Below are positions 1 to 9,421 of a stretch of DNA of 64,000 nucleotides, piece by piece. The DNA is from a virus. The notes below the pieces were generated by a model. That model did no database searches and was not told the origin of the DNA. It saw only the letters and a program-made list of their open reading frames with translations. Both the position numbers and the translations under genes were made by a program. Position 1 is the stretch's first letter. Each line of letters begins with the position of its first letter. The stretch is from positions 1 to 64,000 of the IMG/VR virus record IMGVR_UViG_3300029268_000010. One strand, written 5' to 3'.

Positions 1-172
1 ACATATATATCTTAAACTCCAAACTCCCTTAACATTATCCCTTTCCCCTTATATCTTTATTATATTACTATAAACACCTATATATCATAAATACTACATT
101 ACCTTATACACACATACGCTTACATAACCCAATTAACCCCATAGGTCTGTCCATATATGTGTGCATAGGGCA

Positions 173-202
173 ATAAAAAAAAGGGTTAATTGCTTAACCC
201 TT
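173..202 (-). terminator. Intrinsic terminator of the minus-strand gene
   Basis: Seen: a perfect 9-bp stem (AAGGGTTAA at 181-189, TTAACCCTT at 194-202) with a four-base loop. On the minus strand it is followed by a run of eight T (the A run at 175-182 on the plus strand, which overlaps the stem foot). It lies just past the stop of the minus-strand gene at 219-617, so it should end that transcript. The remaining bases 1-172 are AT-rich and hold no gene I can support. Confidence 0.8.
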
Positions 203-218
203 ATTAAATTACAGTTGA

Positions 219-617
219 TTAGTGAACGGTAAATTCAGCACCTGTCCACGAGGTTACAGCCGTACCTGTACACAGTTTTTGACGGTCTGATTCTTTGACA
301 ACGATTTCACCTAAATCACCGCACATAATCATTGTACCTTTCTTTCCTTCGGGATTAATCCTGAAGAACGGATTGCCATTAGACGACATCTTGGCAATGA
401 TTTGAGTAGGTTTCATTGCCCACGGTTCTGCTTCTTCTAACCAACCGATACGCTTACTTGGAACTTCGAACAGGTCAATAGATAACTCAATATCCTTTGC
501 CTTTGCACGTTTGCCTTTAATAGCAATTGCTTTAAAACTATCAACATAACTTGCATAGTTATTGTTGAATTTCGTTCTTAATTCCGCATCAGCGAAAAAA
601 TCATTTTCATTTTTCAT
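219..617 (-). CDS. Hypothetical protein, 132 aa
   Basis: Not recognised. It is the only minus-strand gene I support in the window. The product is soluble, with no signal peptide or membrane segment. A Lys/Ala-rich stretch (residues 33-42) is followed by a mixed beta-type sequence, with a Gly-rich portion at about 79-104. The ATG at 615-617 is preceded on its own strand by an A-rich leader without a Shine-Dalgarno sequence, as is usual in Bacteroidota. A hairpin terminator follows the stop. Being transcribed away from the rest, it probably belongs to a different (early or replication) module that extends leftward. Single-stranded DNA binding or another nucleic-acid role is possible, but nothing in the sequence proves it. 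Confidence 0.65.
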   Translation of the reverse strand: MKNENDFFADAELRTKFNNNYASYVDSFKAIAIKGKRAKAKDIELSIDLFEVPSKRIGWLEEAEPWAMKPTQIIAKMSSNGNPFFRINPEGKKGTMIMCGDLGEIVVKESDRQKLCTGTAVTSWTGAEFTVH

Positions 618-686
618 AATTTTGTTTTGTTTAATTAATAATTAATTTAACTATCGTAAACCTATCGGGGGGTTGTAGGGGGATGG

Positions 687-706
687 TTGTACTAGTGTGT
701 GTACAA
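687..706. repeat. Inverted repeat TTGTAC-N8-GTACAA
   Basis: Perfect 6-bp arms at 687-692 and 701-706 separated by eight bases. The spacing of arm centres is about 14 bp, so it could be a dimeric repressor operator. It lies between two divergent genes, one of which (920-1234) encodes a helix-turn-helix-like protein. Function is inferred only. Confidence 0.45.
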
Positions 707-710
707 TACC

Positions 711-763
711 TACGGGGGGTGATATTAAAGGGGTACGGGGGGTATTTGGTATGGGTATGGGGG
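711..763 (+). repeat. G-tract cluster with a direct repeat; possible G-quadruplex
   Basis: TACGGGGGGT occurs at 711-720 and again at 734-743, 23 bases apart. Between 730 and 763 there are four G runs (4, 6, 3 and 5) with loops of 3, 10 and 3 bases, enough for an intramolecular G-quadruplex on the plus strand. Two further G runs lie at 667-672 and 678-682. The phage is otherwise AT-rich, so such a cluster stands out. Confidence 0.5.
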
Positions 764-767
764 TAAG

Positions 768-788
768 GTGTCCACAGGTTGTGGATGG
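768..788. repeat. Inverted TCCACA/TGTGGA pair, DnaA-box-like
   Basis: TCCACA (771-776) and TGTGGA (780-785) form a perfect 6-bp inverted repeat with a three-base spacer. Extended, GTGTCCACA (768-776) matches the DnaA box TTATCCACA at 7 of 9 positions, and the opposite strand of 780-788 also matches at 7 of 9. This is either an operator or part of an origin. Two imperfect boxes alone do not prove an origin. Confidence 0.35.
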
Positions 789-890
789 GTGAAGTCTCGA
801 CGTATTGTCGGTAGATGAGCGCGCGGGGTTGTTATAATACAGAAATGTTGTCTCCAGCCGGGGATTTCCATACATTTATGTTGTGTTTCT

Positions 891-912
891 GTTAATAAGT
901 GGGTTAATAAGT
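891..912 (+). repeat. Tandem direct repeat GTTAATAAGT x2
   Basis: GTTAATAAGT is at 891-900 and 903-912, a 12-base period, ending seven bases before the ATG at 920. In this position it would sit in the promoter or 5' leader of the helix-turn-helix gene and could be an autoregulatory site. Purely inferred. Confidence 0.4.
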
Positions 913-919
913 TTAGGTA

Positions 920-1234
920 ATGGGTATTGAGGTGGATATAACAAATATGTTAACTTTGTCCAGGGAAAAACATACATTTATGATAGTTTATATAATTGAG
1001 AGGGGATGTGAGGAGCCGGTAGGGTGTAGGTTCATGAGCGACGTATCGGAGGTATTGGGGGTAAGTGAGGTGACGGTAGCCAGGTGGTTTAAGGTAGGGT
1101 GGAGGTACCGGTGCAATGATTATGATGTCAAGAAGGTGGTGATGTACGAGAGGAAGGTTGACAAGAATGATCTGGTGAGTACGAGGCCTATAAAGATAAA
1201 GGTAAACAAGACTGACATATTCGATGTATCATGA
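920..1234 (+). CDS. Small helix-turn-helix-like protein, 104 aa
   Basis: A soluble 104-residue protein. Residues about 38-60 contain the pattern FMSDVSEVLGVSEVTVARWF, which fits a helix-turn-helix: helix, G-V-S turn, recognition helix with T-V-A-R-W. The C-terminal third is Lys/Val-rich and basic. It is the first gene rightward of the divergent control region and overlaps the next gene by four bases (ATGA at 1231-1234), so the two are translationally coupled. Likely a regulator acting on the repeats at 687-785, or a replication-associated DNA binder. The coding strand here is strongly G-rich compared with the structural genes. The exact family was not recognised. Confidence 0.6.
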   Translation: MGIEVDITNMLTLSREKHTFMIVYIIERGCEEPVGCRFMSDVSEVLGVSEVTVARWFKVGWRYRCNDYDVKKVVMYERKVDKNDLVSTRPIKIKVNKTDIFDVS

Positions 1235-1473
1235 AAAAGACGATAGTATATAATCTGGAGAATGTACCTATGGGGGTGTCGCTGGCGACGATCCTTATGA
1301 CCTATGAGAAGACGGGGATATTGTTTTATAGCGGGAGGTCTTATAATGGGAAGAAGATTGACTGCCGGCCGTATCTCCTTGACAAGGGAAAAGGTAAGGG
1401 GAAGATATTGATAGATGTCAGCAGCGAGAAGGGCAAGAAGAAATATGAAGAAATCCTAAAAGACATACGATGA
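1231..1473 (+). CDS. Hypothetical protein, 80 aa
   Basis: Not recognised. A short, basic, soluble protein with a Gly/Lys-rich stretch (KGKGKG, near residues 53-58) and a Lys-rich C-terminus. It starts inside the stop of the previous gene (ATGA) and its own stop overlaps the next start (ATGA at 1470-1473), so three genes (920-1799) form a tightly coupled unit. The basic character is compatible with nucleic-acid binding, but no motif shows it. Confidence 0.6.
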   Translation: MKKTIVYNLENVPMGVSLATILMTYEKTGILFYSGRSYNGKKIDCRPYLLDKGKGKGKILIDVSSEKGKKKYEEILKDIR

Positions 1474-1799
1474 AAAGCATAGAAGAAAACCTGAAGTTGC
1501 TGAAGAACTTCATAGACAAGGTGGAACTATTGCGCAGGCACCAGAAGGCATGGTTCAAGGACAAGGGGAAGGATGATCTCAGGGCATCCATGGCTTTTGA
1601 AGCAGAGGTAGACAAGCTGATGGATACTGTCAAGGCATCGATCCCGGAGTTGCAGCTGGCGGTGGGCGGCGAGACCTTCAGGGTAGAGCATTTTCCTCCT
1701 GATGAAAATATAGGGGCAGCGAAGCCTTATCCGGAGCCCGGGGGTGTCAATGTGGTAGAGGAACCATGGAAAGAAACATTCGATGATCTTCCATTCTGA
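1470..1799 (+). CDS. Small helical protein with an SSB-like acidic tail (..FDDLPF)
   Basis: 109 residues. The N-terminal half is helical and charged (coiled-coil-like, residues 1-55). A Pro/Gly-rich linker (about 75-98) leads to the final residues ETFDDLPF. The terminal D-D-L-P-F matches the conserved C-terminal tip of bacterial single-stranded-DNA-binding proteins (DDDIPF/DDDLPF), which docks onto replication and repair proteins. There is no OB-fold-length domain, so this is not an ordinary SSB. It closes a three-gene coupled unit and is followed at once by a tRNA gene. Inference: it either mimics the SSB tail to recruit or block host replication proteins, or is part of the phage replisome. 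Confidence 0.6.
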   Translation: MKSIEENLKLLKNFIDKVELLRRHQKAWFKDKGKDDLRASMAFEAEVDKLMDTVKASIPELQLAVGGETFRVEHFPPDENIGAAKPYPEPGGVNVVEEPWKETFDDLPF

Positions 1800-1805
1800 T
1801 GTGAA

Positions 1806-1878
1806 GGGGATATAGCTCAGTAGGTAGAGCGGCACCCTGTTAAGGTGTTGGTTGTAGGTTCGAATCCTTCTATCCCCG
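1806..1878 (+). tRNA. tRNA-Asn (anticodon GTT)
   Basis: A full cloverleaf can be drawn. Acceptor arms GGGGATA (1806-1812) and TATCCCC (1871-1877) pair fully. The D arm is GCTC/GAGC (1815-1818, 1827-1830). The anticodon stem 1832-1836/1844-1848 has one G-T pair, and loop CTGTTAA gives anticodon GTT at 1839-1841. The T arm is GTAGG/CCTTC with one T-T mismatch and loop TTCGAAT. Discriminator G1878 is followed by an encoded CCA (1879-1881). Phage structural proteins here, especially the giant protein, are rich in Asn, which may explain why this tRNA is carried. Confidence 0.95.
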
Positions 1879-1900
1879 CCAATATAAAAAAGGAGTAATT

Positions 1901-2107
1901 ATGAAAAAACATGAAAGCAAGTTTACCTTCGGAGATCTTGTAGGACACAAGACCAATCCAACCATCAAAGGAATCATTACCAAGATCACGTTCTCTCAGG
2001 CGAATGTGGAATACAATATTTCCTGGAATAACGGCCAGACAGACTGGAGGACAGAAATAGAACTGGAGACATGGAAAGAACAAAAATGTACGGGTTTCAA
2101 AAAATAG
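1901..2107 (+). CDS. Small hypothetical protein, 68 aa, SH3-like beta protein
   Basis: Sixty-eight residues of beta-type sequence: an early F-G-D-L-V-G-H segment, a G-I-I-T-K-I strand, and a Y-N-I-S-W-N-N-G-Q-T-D-W segment. This resembles the small SH3-like barrel proteins common in phages (G-D-x-V near the start, W near a hairpin turn), but I cannot name the family. An AGGAG at 1890-1894 lies six bases before the ATG, one of the clearer Shine-Dalgarno sites here. It lies just after tRNA-Asn. Confidence 0.6.
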   Translation: MKKHESKFTFGDLVGHKTNPTIKGIITKITFSQANVEYNISWNNGQTDWRTEIELETWKEQKCTGFKK

Positions 2108-2118
2108 TATATTTGCAT

Positions 2119-2349
2119 ATGGATTCATTTCTGACTTACGAAGATCTCAAAGTGGTAATTTATTTTACCAAGGAATACGGAAAATATGGTCCGATGAATG
2201 ATATCTTTCTTACTAAGTTTCAGTTTGAGCTCTTGAATACATTTTTAAAAAAAGCATATCACATCAACGAATATGGATATATGGTTCATCTTGACTTATC
2301 CATGACAGAACAAGATATTTACAGAGAAAAAGAAATTTGTTTAAACTAA
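2119..2349 (+). CDS. Hypothetical protein, 76 aa
   Basis: Not recognised. A helical, soluble product with many aromatic residues (Tyr/Phe) and no export signal. I chose the ATG at 2119, which lies just after the previous stop (2107). An upstream in-frame ATG at 2071 would add 16 residues but would overlap the previous gene by 37 bases. A TATATTTG sequence at 2108-2115 sits directly before the chosen start, but it lacks a partner TTTG box. It precedes the GroES-like gene by 11 bases and probably shares its transcript. Confidence 0.5.
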   Translation: MDSFLTYEDLKVVIYFTKEYGKYGPMNDIFLTKFQFELLNTFLKKAYHINEYGYMVHLDLSMTEQDIYREKEICLN

Positions 2350-2360
2350 TAAGAGACACT

Positions 2361-2933
2361 ATGAACAATAAAGATTCACAAGGAAAAGACAATATGTTCT
2401 TTAATAAGGACACAGAAAAGATCAAACGGCCGTTAGCTCAGCAGATGAATAATTATGGGGCACCGGCTATTCTCTCAGCGACAGAGGAACAGTTGAAGTT
2501 GCAGTTGCCGGATATGGTAGAGATGCCTATCAACGAATTTGTTCTTCCGGATATTACGGAAGCGTTGACGAAAGACAGAGTTATTATAGCTCCTATTGCT
2601 ATTATGCCTACTGAGAAATCAGGACTTGTTGATCCGGGAGGAAAACAAATACGTAATGGATTTTTTATCAATCATCCATATCAGGGTATTGTTGTTGCCA
2701 TAGGTCCAGGCATTGGCGCTGAAAAAATAGAAGATGTAAAAGTTGGTGACCTTGTTTTTCTTGAATCTATTCCTACGCAATGGCATATGTACAACCTATT
2801 TATTATCAATGGTTATACTTATTTCCTCACACGCTATTCTAATATTATTGGCATTGCTTCCAAGATACATGTTAATAACTCAGTTGATAAAAAGATCTAT
2901 CTTACGAAGACGTATGTAGATTTCAGCCAGTAA
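2361..2933 (+). CDS. GroES-like cochaperonin (Cpn10), 190 aa
   Basis: Predicted phage cochaperonin that would replace host GroES as the lid of the GroEL chamber, probably for folding the capsid protein. Seen: the Cpn10 signature in order. D-R-V-I-I (72-76) is followed by the mobile-loop T-E-K-S-G-L-V (84-90), then G-I-V-V-A-I-G-P-G (109-117), V-K-V-G-D-L-V (126-132), and a C-terminal strand ending in I-I-G-I-A. At 190 residues it is twice the usual 95. The extra 65-residue N-terminal part (Lys/Gln-rich) and a C-terminal tail of about 25 residues have no counterpart in GroES. The ATG at 2361 is preferred to an in-frame TTG at 2337, which lies inside the upstream gene. Confidence 0.82.
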   Translation: MNNKDSQGKDNMFFNKDTEKIKRPLAQQMNNYGAPAILSATEEQLKLQLPDMVEMPINEFVLPDITEALTKDRVIIAPIAIMPTEKSGLVDPGGKQIRNGFFINHPYQGIVVAIGPGIGAEKIEDVKVGDLVFLESIPTQWHMYNLFIINGYTYFLTRYSNIIGIASKIHVNNSVDKKIYLTKTYVDFSQ

Positions 2934-2955
2934 CTTTGATACGACAATTTCAGAT

Positions 2956-3036
2956 ATGACTTGTATAAAGAAAAGACGGAAACTGAATACACGAAGCAAA
3001 GGCCGAAGACGGAAAAAGCCGTGTAGTAAGTGTTAG
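2956..3036 (+). CDS. 26-residue basic micro-ORF ending in CSKC
   Basis: An ATG-started frame of 26 codons ending in TAG. About half of its residues are Lys or Arg, with a C-terminal P-C-S-K-C pair and one further Cys at position 3. It lies between the GroES-like gene and the terminator at 3061, in the same orientation, in a 127-base gap with no other gene. There is no Shine-Dalgarno sequence, but that is common here. It could be a small nucleic-acid-binding or metal-binding peptide, or a chance frame. Confidence 0.35.
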   Translation: MTCIKKRRKLNTRSKGRRRKKPCSKC

Positions 3037-3060
3037 GATTGCATTTTCCATTTTTTATTT

Positions 3061-3090
3061 TGGAGTCCTCCTTGTTTGAGGACTTTTTTT
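3061..3090 (+). terminator. Intrinsic terminator
   Basis: AGTCCTC (3064-3070) and GAGGACT (3078-3084) form a perfect 7-bp stem with a seven-base loop, extendable by G-T pairs, followed by a run of six more T to 3090. It ends the plus-strand unit that includes tRNA-Asn and the GroES-like gene, and lies directly before the next promoter. Confidence 0.88.
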
Positions 3091-3091
3091 A

Positions 3092-3124
3092 TTTGCACAA
3101 TTGATTTTTAATTTTGTATATTTG
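3092..3124 (+). promoter_or_regulatory. Bacteroidota-type promoter TTTG-N21-TATATTTG
   Basis: TTTG at 3092-3095 and TATATTTG at 3117-3124 are separated by 21 bases, matching the -33 (TTTG) and -7 (TAnnTTTG) elements of Bacteroidota housekeeping promoters. It begins two bases after a terminator and lies 20 bases before the ATG at 3144. A second copy with the same spacing is at 19374-19406. Confidence 0.8.
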
Positions 3125-3143
3125 TCGAAAGATAAAGATCAAG

Positions 3144-3467
3144 ATGAAAGGACATCATTTCAAAGAAGGTGAAGAAGTAGCTCATAAAGAAATGCTGGCT
3201 CACAAGATGATCGTAAGAAAGATAGTAAGAAAAGTTGTTACGATCCCTGGCACTCAGAAAACGATGGACAAGTTCATTGGTCTGGAATGTGCCTGGTGGA
3301 ATGAACAAAAGAAATATGTTAAACAGATCTTTCACTCCCGCGAACTCGTTCCATGGGATATCGCATTAAAAGGGAGAGAAGAAGTAGTCAAATTTCTAAC
3401 TGGCGAAGCCGGAAGTAATGGCGACAACACACTCCCACGATCCGTACAACTCGAATCTGAGAAGTGA
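3144..3467 (+). CDS. Hypothetical protein, 107 aa, first gene of the rightward late unit
   Basis: Not firmly recognised. It has a beta-rich SH3-like pattern: an opening H-F-K-E-G-E-E-V-A-H, a basic central strand region (I-V-R-K-I-V-R-K-V-V), and W-W followed by a H-S-R-E-L-V-P-W segment. There is no signal peptide. The ATG at 3144 is chosen because a promoter -7 element ends at 3124; the longer reading from TTG at 3114 would start inside the promoter. It overlaps the next gene by 50 bases, so the two are probably translated together. Confidence 0.6.
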   Translation: MKGHHFKEGEEVAHKEMLAHKMIVRKIVRKVVTIPGTQKTMDKFIGLECAWWNEQKKYVKQIFHSRELVPWDIALKGREEVVKFLTGEAGSNGDNTLPRSVQLESEK

Positions 3468-4047
3468 TACAAGGGTAAAACCTCTTGTTCTCACGCGTGC
3501 CGGACAGATCCCGACACTTCCTAATCCATTACAACTAAAGATAGGTCAGGGTAACTGGAGACTTACTGATCTTGCCGACGGAGAATATGCCATAAATAAT
3601 GTTGATGATCTTTTCTTCTGGCGGTCCGGTGACCAGATCCTCACATTAAATATTGCCCATCAACATCTCCGGCTCCATGCACTTAATTCTACTTTAGATC
3701 ATACCTCCACAATAGTTACCGGTCATATGATGGATGCCGATGCCAACGGACTTCCTCATGATAGTGGACTTGCAACAGCAACGATACTTGCCTCATTGGT
3801 TATTACCGGAAAGATTCGCACAGGAAGATTAACTTTGCAGGCTGGTATTCCTTATGTAGAAGTTTTTACGGTAGGAGGTGTACCAACTCCATTGACAGCT
3901 AACTGGATATTTGTAGGAAGTCCTTATGCAATTAATGACAGACCATCAAAGGTAGATCCGGTTATCACTGCAAGGATAGCAGCAGGGTTTACGGCAACAA
4001 CAGTAAGAGATACAGTAATGGAATATACAGCAATCGATTTGATATGA
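3418..4047 (+). CDS. Tail-fibre-type virion protein, 209 aa
   Basis: Probably a fibre or other virion appendage protein. Seen: residues about 49-70 carry the pattern L-x-D-G-E-Y-A-I-N-N-x-D-D-L-F-F followed by a G-x-x-I-L-x-L strand. This resembles the small domain found near the N-terminus of many phage fibres (GE-A-I-N..DG-L-F..G-I). The rest is beta-rich, with a His-rich middle region. The only plausible start is the ATG at 3418, with GGAAGTA just before it, overlapping the upstream gene by 50 bases. Its stop overlaps the start of a 17-codon signal-peptide remnant (ATGA). Confidence 0.6.
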   Translation: MATTHSHDPYNSNLRSDTRVKPLVLTRAGQIPTLPNPLQLKIGQGNWRLTDLADGEYAINNVDDLFFWRSGDQILTLNIAHQHLRLHALNSTLDHTSTIVTGHMMDADANGLPHDSGLATATILASLVITGKIRTGRLTLQAGIPYVEVFTVGGVPTPLTANWIFVGSPYAINDRPSKVDPVITARIAAGFTATTVRDTVMEYTAIDLI

Positions 4048-4093
4048 AAAAACTTATAGCAATAGTATTCTTAATTTTTCTCTGCAATAACTT

Positions 4094-4097
<4 letters not shown>
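4044..4097 (+). pseudogene. Orphan 17-residue signal-peptide stub
   Basis: An ATG at 4044, overlapping the previous stop, begins MKKLIAIVFLIFLCNNL, a textbook secretion signal, and then meets TGA at 4095-4097. The stop overlaps the ATG of the GIY-YIG endonuclease gene. After that gene, a second and complete signal peptide ([13 protein letters not shown]..) starts the collagen-like gene. The simplest reading is that the stub is the old 5' end of a secreted protein gene, cut off when the endonuclease gene inserted. A genuine leader peptide is less likely. Confidence 0.55.
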
Positions 4098-7632
<3,535 letters not shown>

Positions 7633-7649
7633 TTCTAAAAACTAACAAT

Positions 7650-8270
7650 ATGAAAACAAAGACAACAAACTATGTAATGTTCGCAGTAGGAATTATAGGA
7701 ATACTTATTCTTATGATAACTGCTTCTTTTGGTCAGACTATTGACAAGCCAGTAATGAAAACCATAACCATTGATACTATGCAAAAGGTTGTTGTACCAA
7801 AAGCAGAAGTAGAATCACTAAAAGTTGTTGCTGATACCTCCGCAAAGGTTATCGAAGCTCAGAGCGATACTATTGCAGCACAACAGGAGGAAATAGCAAA
7901 ATTCAAAGATTATTTTTTTAATACCTTTTGGGGTGGAGTAAATCCTTATCTTTACTATACTGCTTTTATCTTTGCTTTTATGGCAGCGTTCTTTGTAATG
8001 TTGTTCCAGGTATATCATGGAATAGAAAATAAAGAGAATGGAACACCAACGGAATTTTCTTGGAAGATAGTATTCGGATGGAAGAGTGTATTAAAGTTTC
8101 TTGTAGCTTTTGTCCTTTCGGTATTTACTATTTATTATTCACTTTATTTTATGCCTTTCCTTGGTTATACTGGTGGTATAACAATGTTGTATGCTTCTAT
8201 TGTAGGTGCTAACTGGAAGATATTTGCAGGGAAGATAATTAACTTATTTAAACCAAAAGAAAAAGCCTAA
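7650..8270 (+). CDS. Multi-pass membrane protein, 206 aa
   Basis: Not recognised by family. Predicted hydrophobic segments lie at about 8-27 (may be a signal or anchor), 100-122, 147-170 and 173-190. Between the first two is a charged helix (about 50-95), probably periplasmic and coiled-coil-like. The C-terminus is basic (KPKEKA). It lies between the secreted collagen-like protein and a holin candidate, in the same orientation with short gaps, so a role in lysis timing or in guarding the envelope against a second phage is plausible. Confidence 0.6.
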   Translation: MKTKTTNYVMFAVGIIGILILMITASFGQTIDKPVMKTITIDTMQKVVVPKAEVESLKVVADTSAKVIEAQSDTIAAQQEEIAKFKDYFFNTFWGGVNPYLYYTAFIFAFMAAFFVMLFQVYHGIENKENGTPTEFSWKIVFGWKSVLKFLVAFVLSVFTIYYSLYFMPFLGYTGGITMLYASIVGANWKIFAGKIINLFKPKEKA

Positions 8271-8289
8271 GCCTATAATATTACAGGAT

Positions 8290-8547
8290 ATGGAAACATT
8301 AACTGTTAAAAACAAAAAAACCATGATTGATAATTTAATAGTATTTCTCGGACATAAACCATTCTATGGTTTTCTTGTATCTGCCTGTACTTTTGTTCTT
8401 GGCTGGATTCCTCCTATTGATGAAACAATGCAACATTTCTGGTTATTCATTTTTCAAATGTTTGCATTTATATCTACTGTAATTGTAGCAGTATTTACAG
8501 TTTGCTCAATAGTTCATCGGTGGAATGAAAAAAAGAAAAAGAAATGA
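8290..8547 (+). CDS. Holin candidate, 85 aa, two membrane segments
   Basis: A small inner-membrane protein. Seen: two hydrophobic segments (about 26-40 and 50-74) and a strongly basic C-terminal tail (RWNEKKKKK), the usual look of a class II holin that forms pores at the end of infection. It overlaps the endolysin-like gene by four bases (ATGA at 8544-8547), the classic holin-endolysin arrangement. The assignment rests on topology and position, not on a family match. Confidence 0.62.
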   Translation: METLTVKNKKTMIDNLIVFLGHKPFYGFLVSACTFVLGWIPPIDETMQHFWLFIFQMFAFISTVIVAVFTVCSIVHRWNEKKKKK

Positions 8548-9236
8548 TAGTACAGAAGATCATTGACAAGGTAATTGAGAAACTTAAAAAAAAGAAACCT
8601 ATGTTCTCCGAGTATCAAATGGTAAAACAATCAGTCCTTAAAAAAGGATATGTATGGAGAGAGCGTGGTGACTATGATGTTAATCTTATCTTTGTCCGTA
8701 TGTCGGATCATGTATCAAATATGATGGATGATAAGTGTTATATCAGTTATATGGCATTGGGAGTTGAATACTGCATACTTGTAGACTCCAATACTAAACC
8801 GGCACTCTACGGAGCTTTATATAATCCTGTAACAGTTAATGGAGTCACCGGTACTGCCTGCCTTATTCCTCAGCAAGTCCTTGAAGCACACAAATACATT
8901 AATAATCTCTGGAATGACACTTACAATCCATGGACACAACCTTACTTCCTTCAGATGCAACCATTGAAGATATGGAGGGATAACAACAGGAATGATATCA
9001 TAGATCATATGCAGGAAGAAGATGGGCCGGTATCTGACGGACTTTGTATTCATATTCAGGAAGAACCTCTCAGCGCCCCGGGAAAGAAACCTTGGAGTCT
9101 TGGTTGTGTAGGACTGCATAAACAGGATTTCAAAGATCAACTTGATCCTATAATGAAGAAAAGGGTTGCTGCCTATGGATTGCTAAATGACTTTACATTA
9201 CTTGAAAATTCCGACCTTTTAATACCTATAGAATAA
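8544..9236 (+). CDS. Endolysin candidate with an L,D-transpeptidase-like motif, 230 aa
   Basis: Predicted peptidoglycan-cleaving enzyme. Seen: after I-W-R-D-N-N-R-N-D-I-I-D (143-154, a calcium-loop-like segment) come G-L-C-I-H170 and W-S185-L-G-C188-V-G-L. The H...S-x-G-C arrangement is the catalytic signature of the YkuD (L,D-transpeptidase) fold, which some phage lysins use to hydrolyse cross-links. There is no signal peptide, so release would need the upstream holin candidate. The N-terminus is Lys-rich. Position directly after the holin candidate supports the call. It could also be a wall-modifying rather than a lytic enzyme. Confidence 0.65.
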   Translation: MIVQKIIDKVIEKLKKKKPMFSEYQMVKQSVLKKGYVWRERGDYDVNLIFVRMSDHVSNMMDDKCYISYMALGVEYCILVDSNTKPALYGALYNPVTVNGVTGTACLIPQQVLEAHKYINNLWNDTYNPWTQPYFLQMQPLKIWRDNNRNDIIDHMQEEDGPVSDGLCIHIQEEPLSAPGKKPWSLGCVGLHKQDFKDQLDPIMKKRVAAYGLLNDFTLLENSDLLIPIE

Positions 9237-9421
9237 TGGAAAAAAAATTAACCATATCTCAGGAAAAAGCAGTTGTGATTGATATCTATCATCATAAGGA
9301 ACAGATAAAAGCTATGGCAAGTCAAACAATTCGACAGTCAAAGAAAACCAATCGGGTTAAGATTAACGAAGCAGTTTGTAATGAAATAATACGGTTATCA
9401 CAATTAATAATCATAGAATGA
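9236..9421 (+). CDS. Small hypothetical protein, 61 aa
   Basis: Not recognised. A helical, basic, soluble protein with no membrane segment or lipobox. Its ATG shares one base with the stop of the endolysin candidate, and its end overlaps the start of the next gene by four bases. It is therefore certainly part of the lysis-cassette transcript. A regulatory role in lysis is possible but not shown. Confidence 0.55.
   Translation: MEKKLTISQEKAVVIDIYHHKEQIKAMASQTIRQSKKTNRVKINEAVCNEIIRLSQLIIIE

Larger units (their letters stand above)
618..919. promoter_or_regulatory. Gene-free divergent control region, G-rich with several inverted and direct repeats
   Basis: This 302-base stretch separates the minus-strand gene from the plus-strand genes. 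Seen: runs of four to six G on the plus strand between 667 and 763, a TTGTAC/GTACAA inverted repeat, a TCCACA/TGTGGA inverted repeat, a CGAC/GTCG hairpin at 798-810, and a tandem GTTAATAAGT repeat just before the next start codon. A proline-rich minus-strand reading frame at 651-875 exists only because the complement is C-rich, so I do not call it a gene. Inference: an operator/promoter region for divergent transcription, or a replication origin. No exact TAnnTTTG promoter was found here; TAAGTTTA at 908-915 is the nearest. Confidence 0.5.

Noticed and set aside
651-875. Proline-rich minus-strand frame of 74 codons
   Set aside because: Its composition follows from the complement of G runs in a gene-free control region; no conserved features or credible start context.
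2108-2115. TATATTTG as a third promoter
   Set aside because: No TTTG box 19-21 bases upstream, and the expected transcript start would fall at or after the ATG at 2119.
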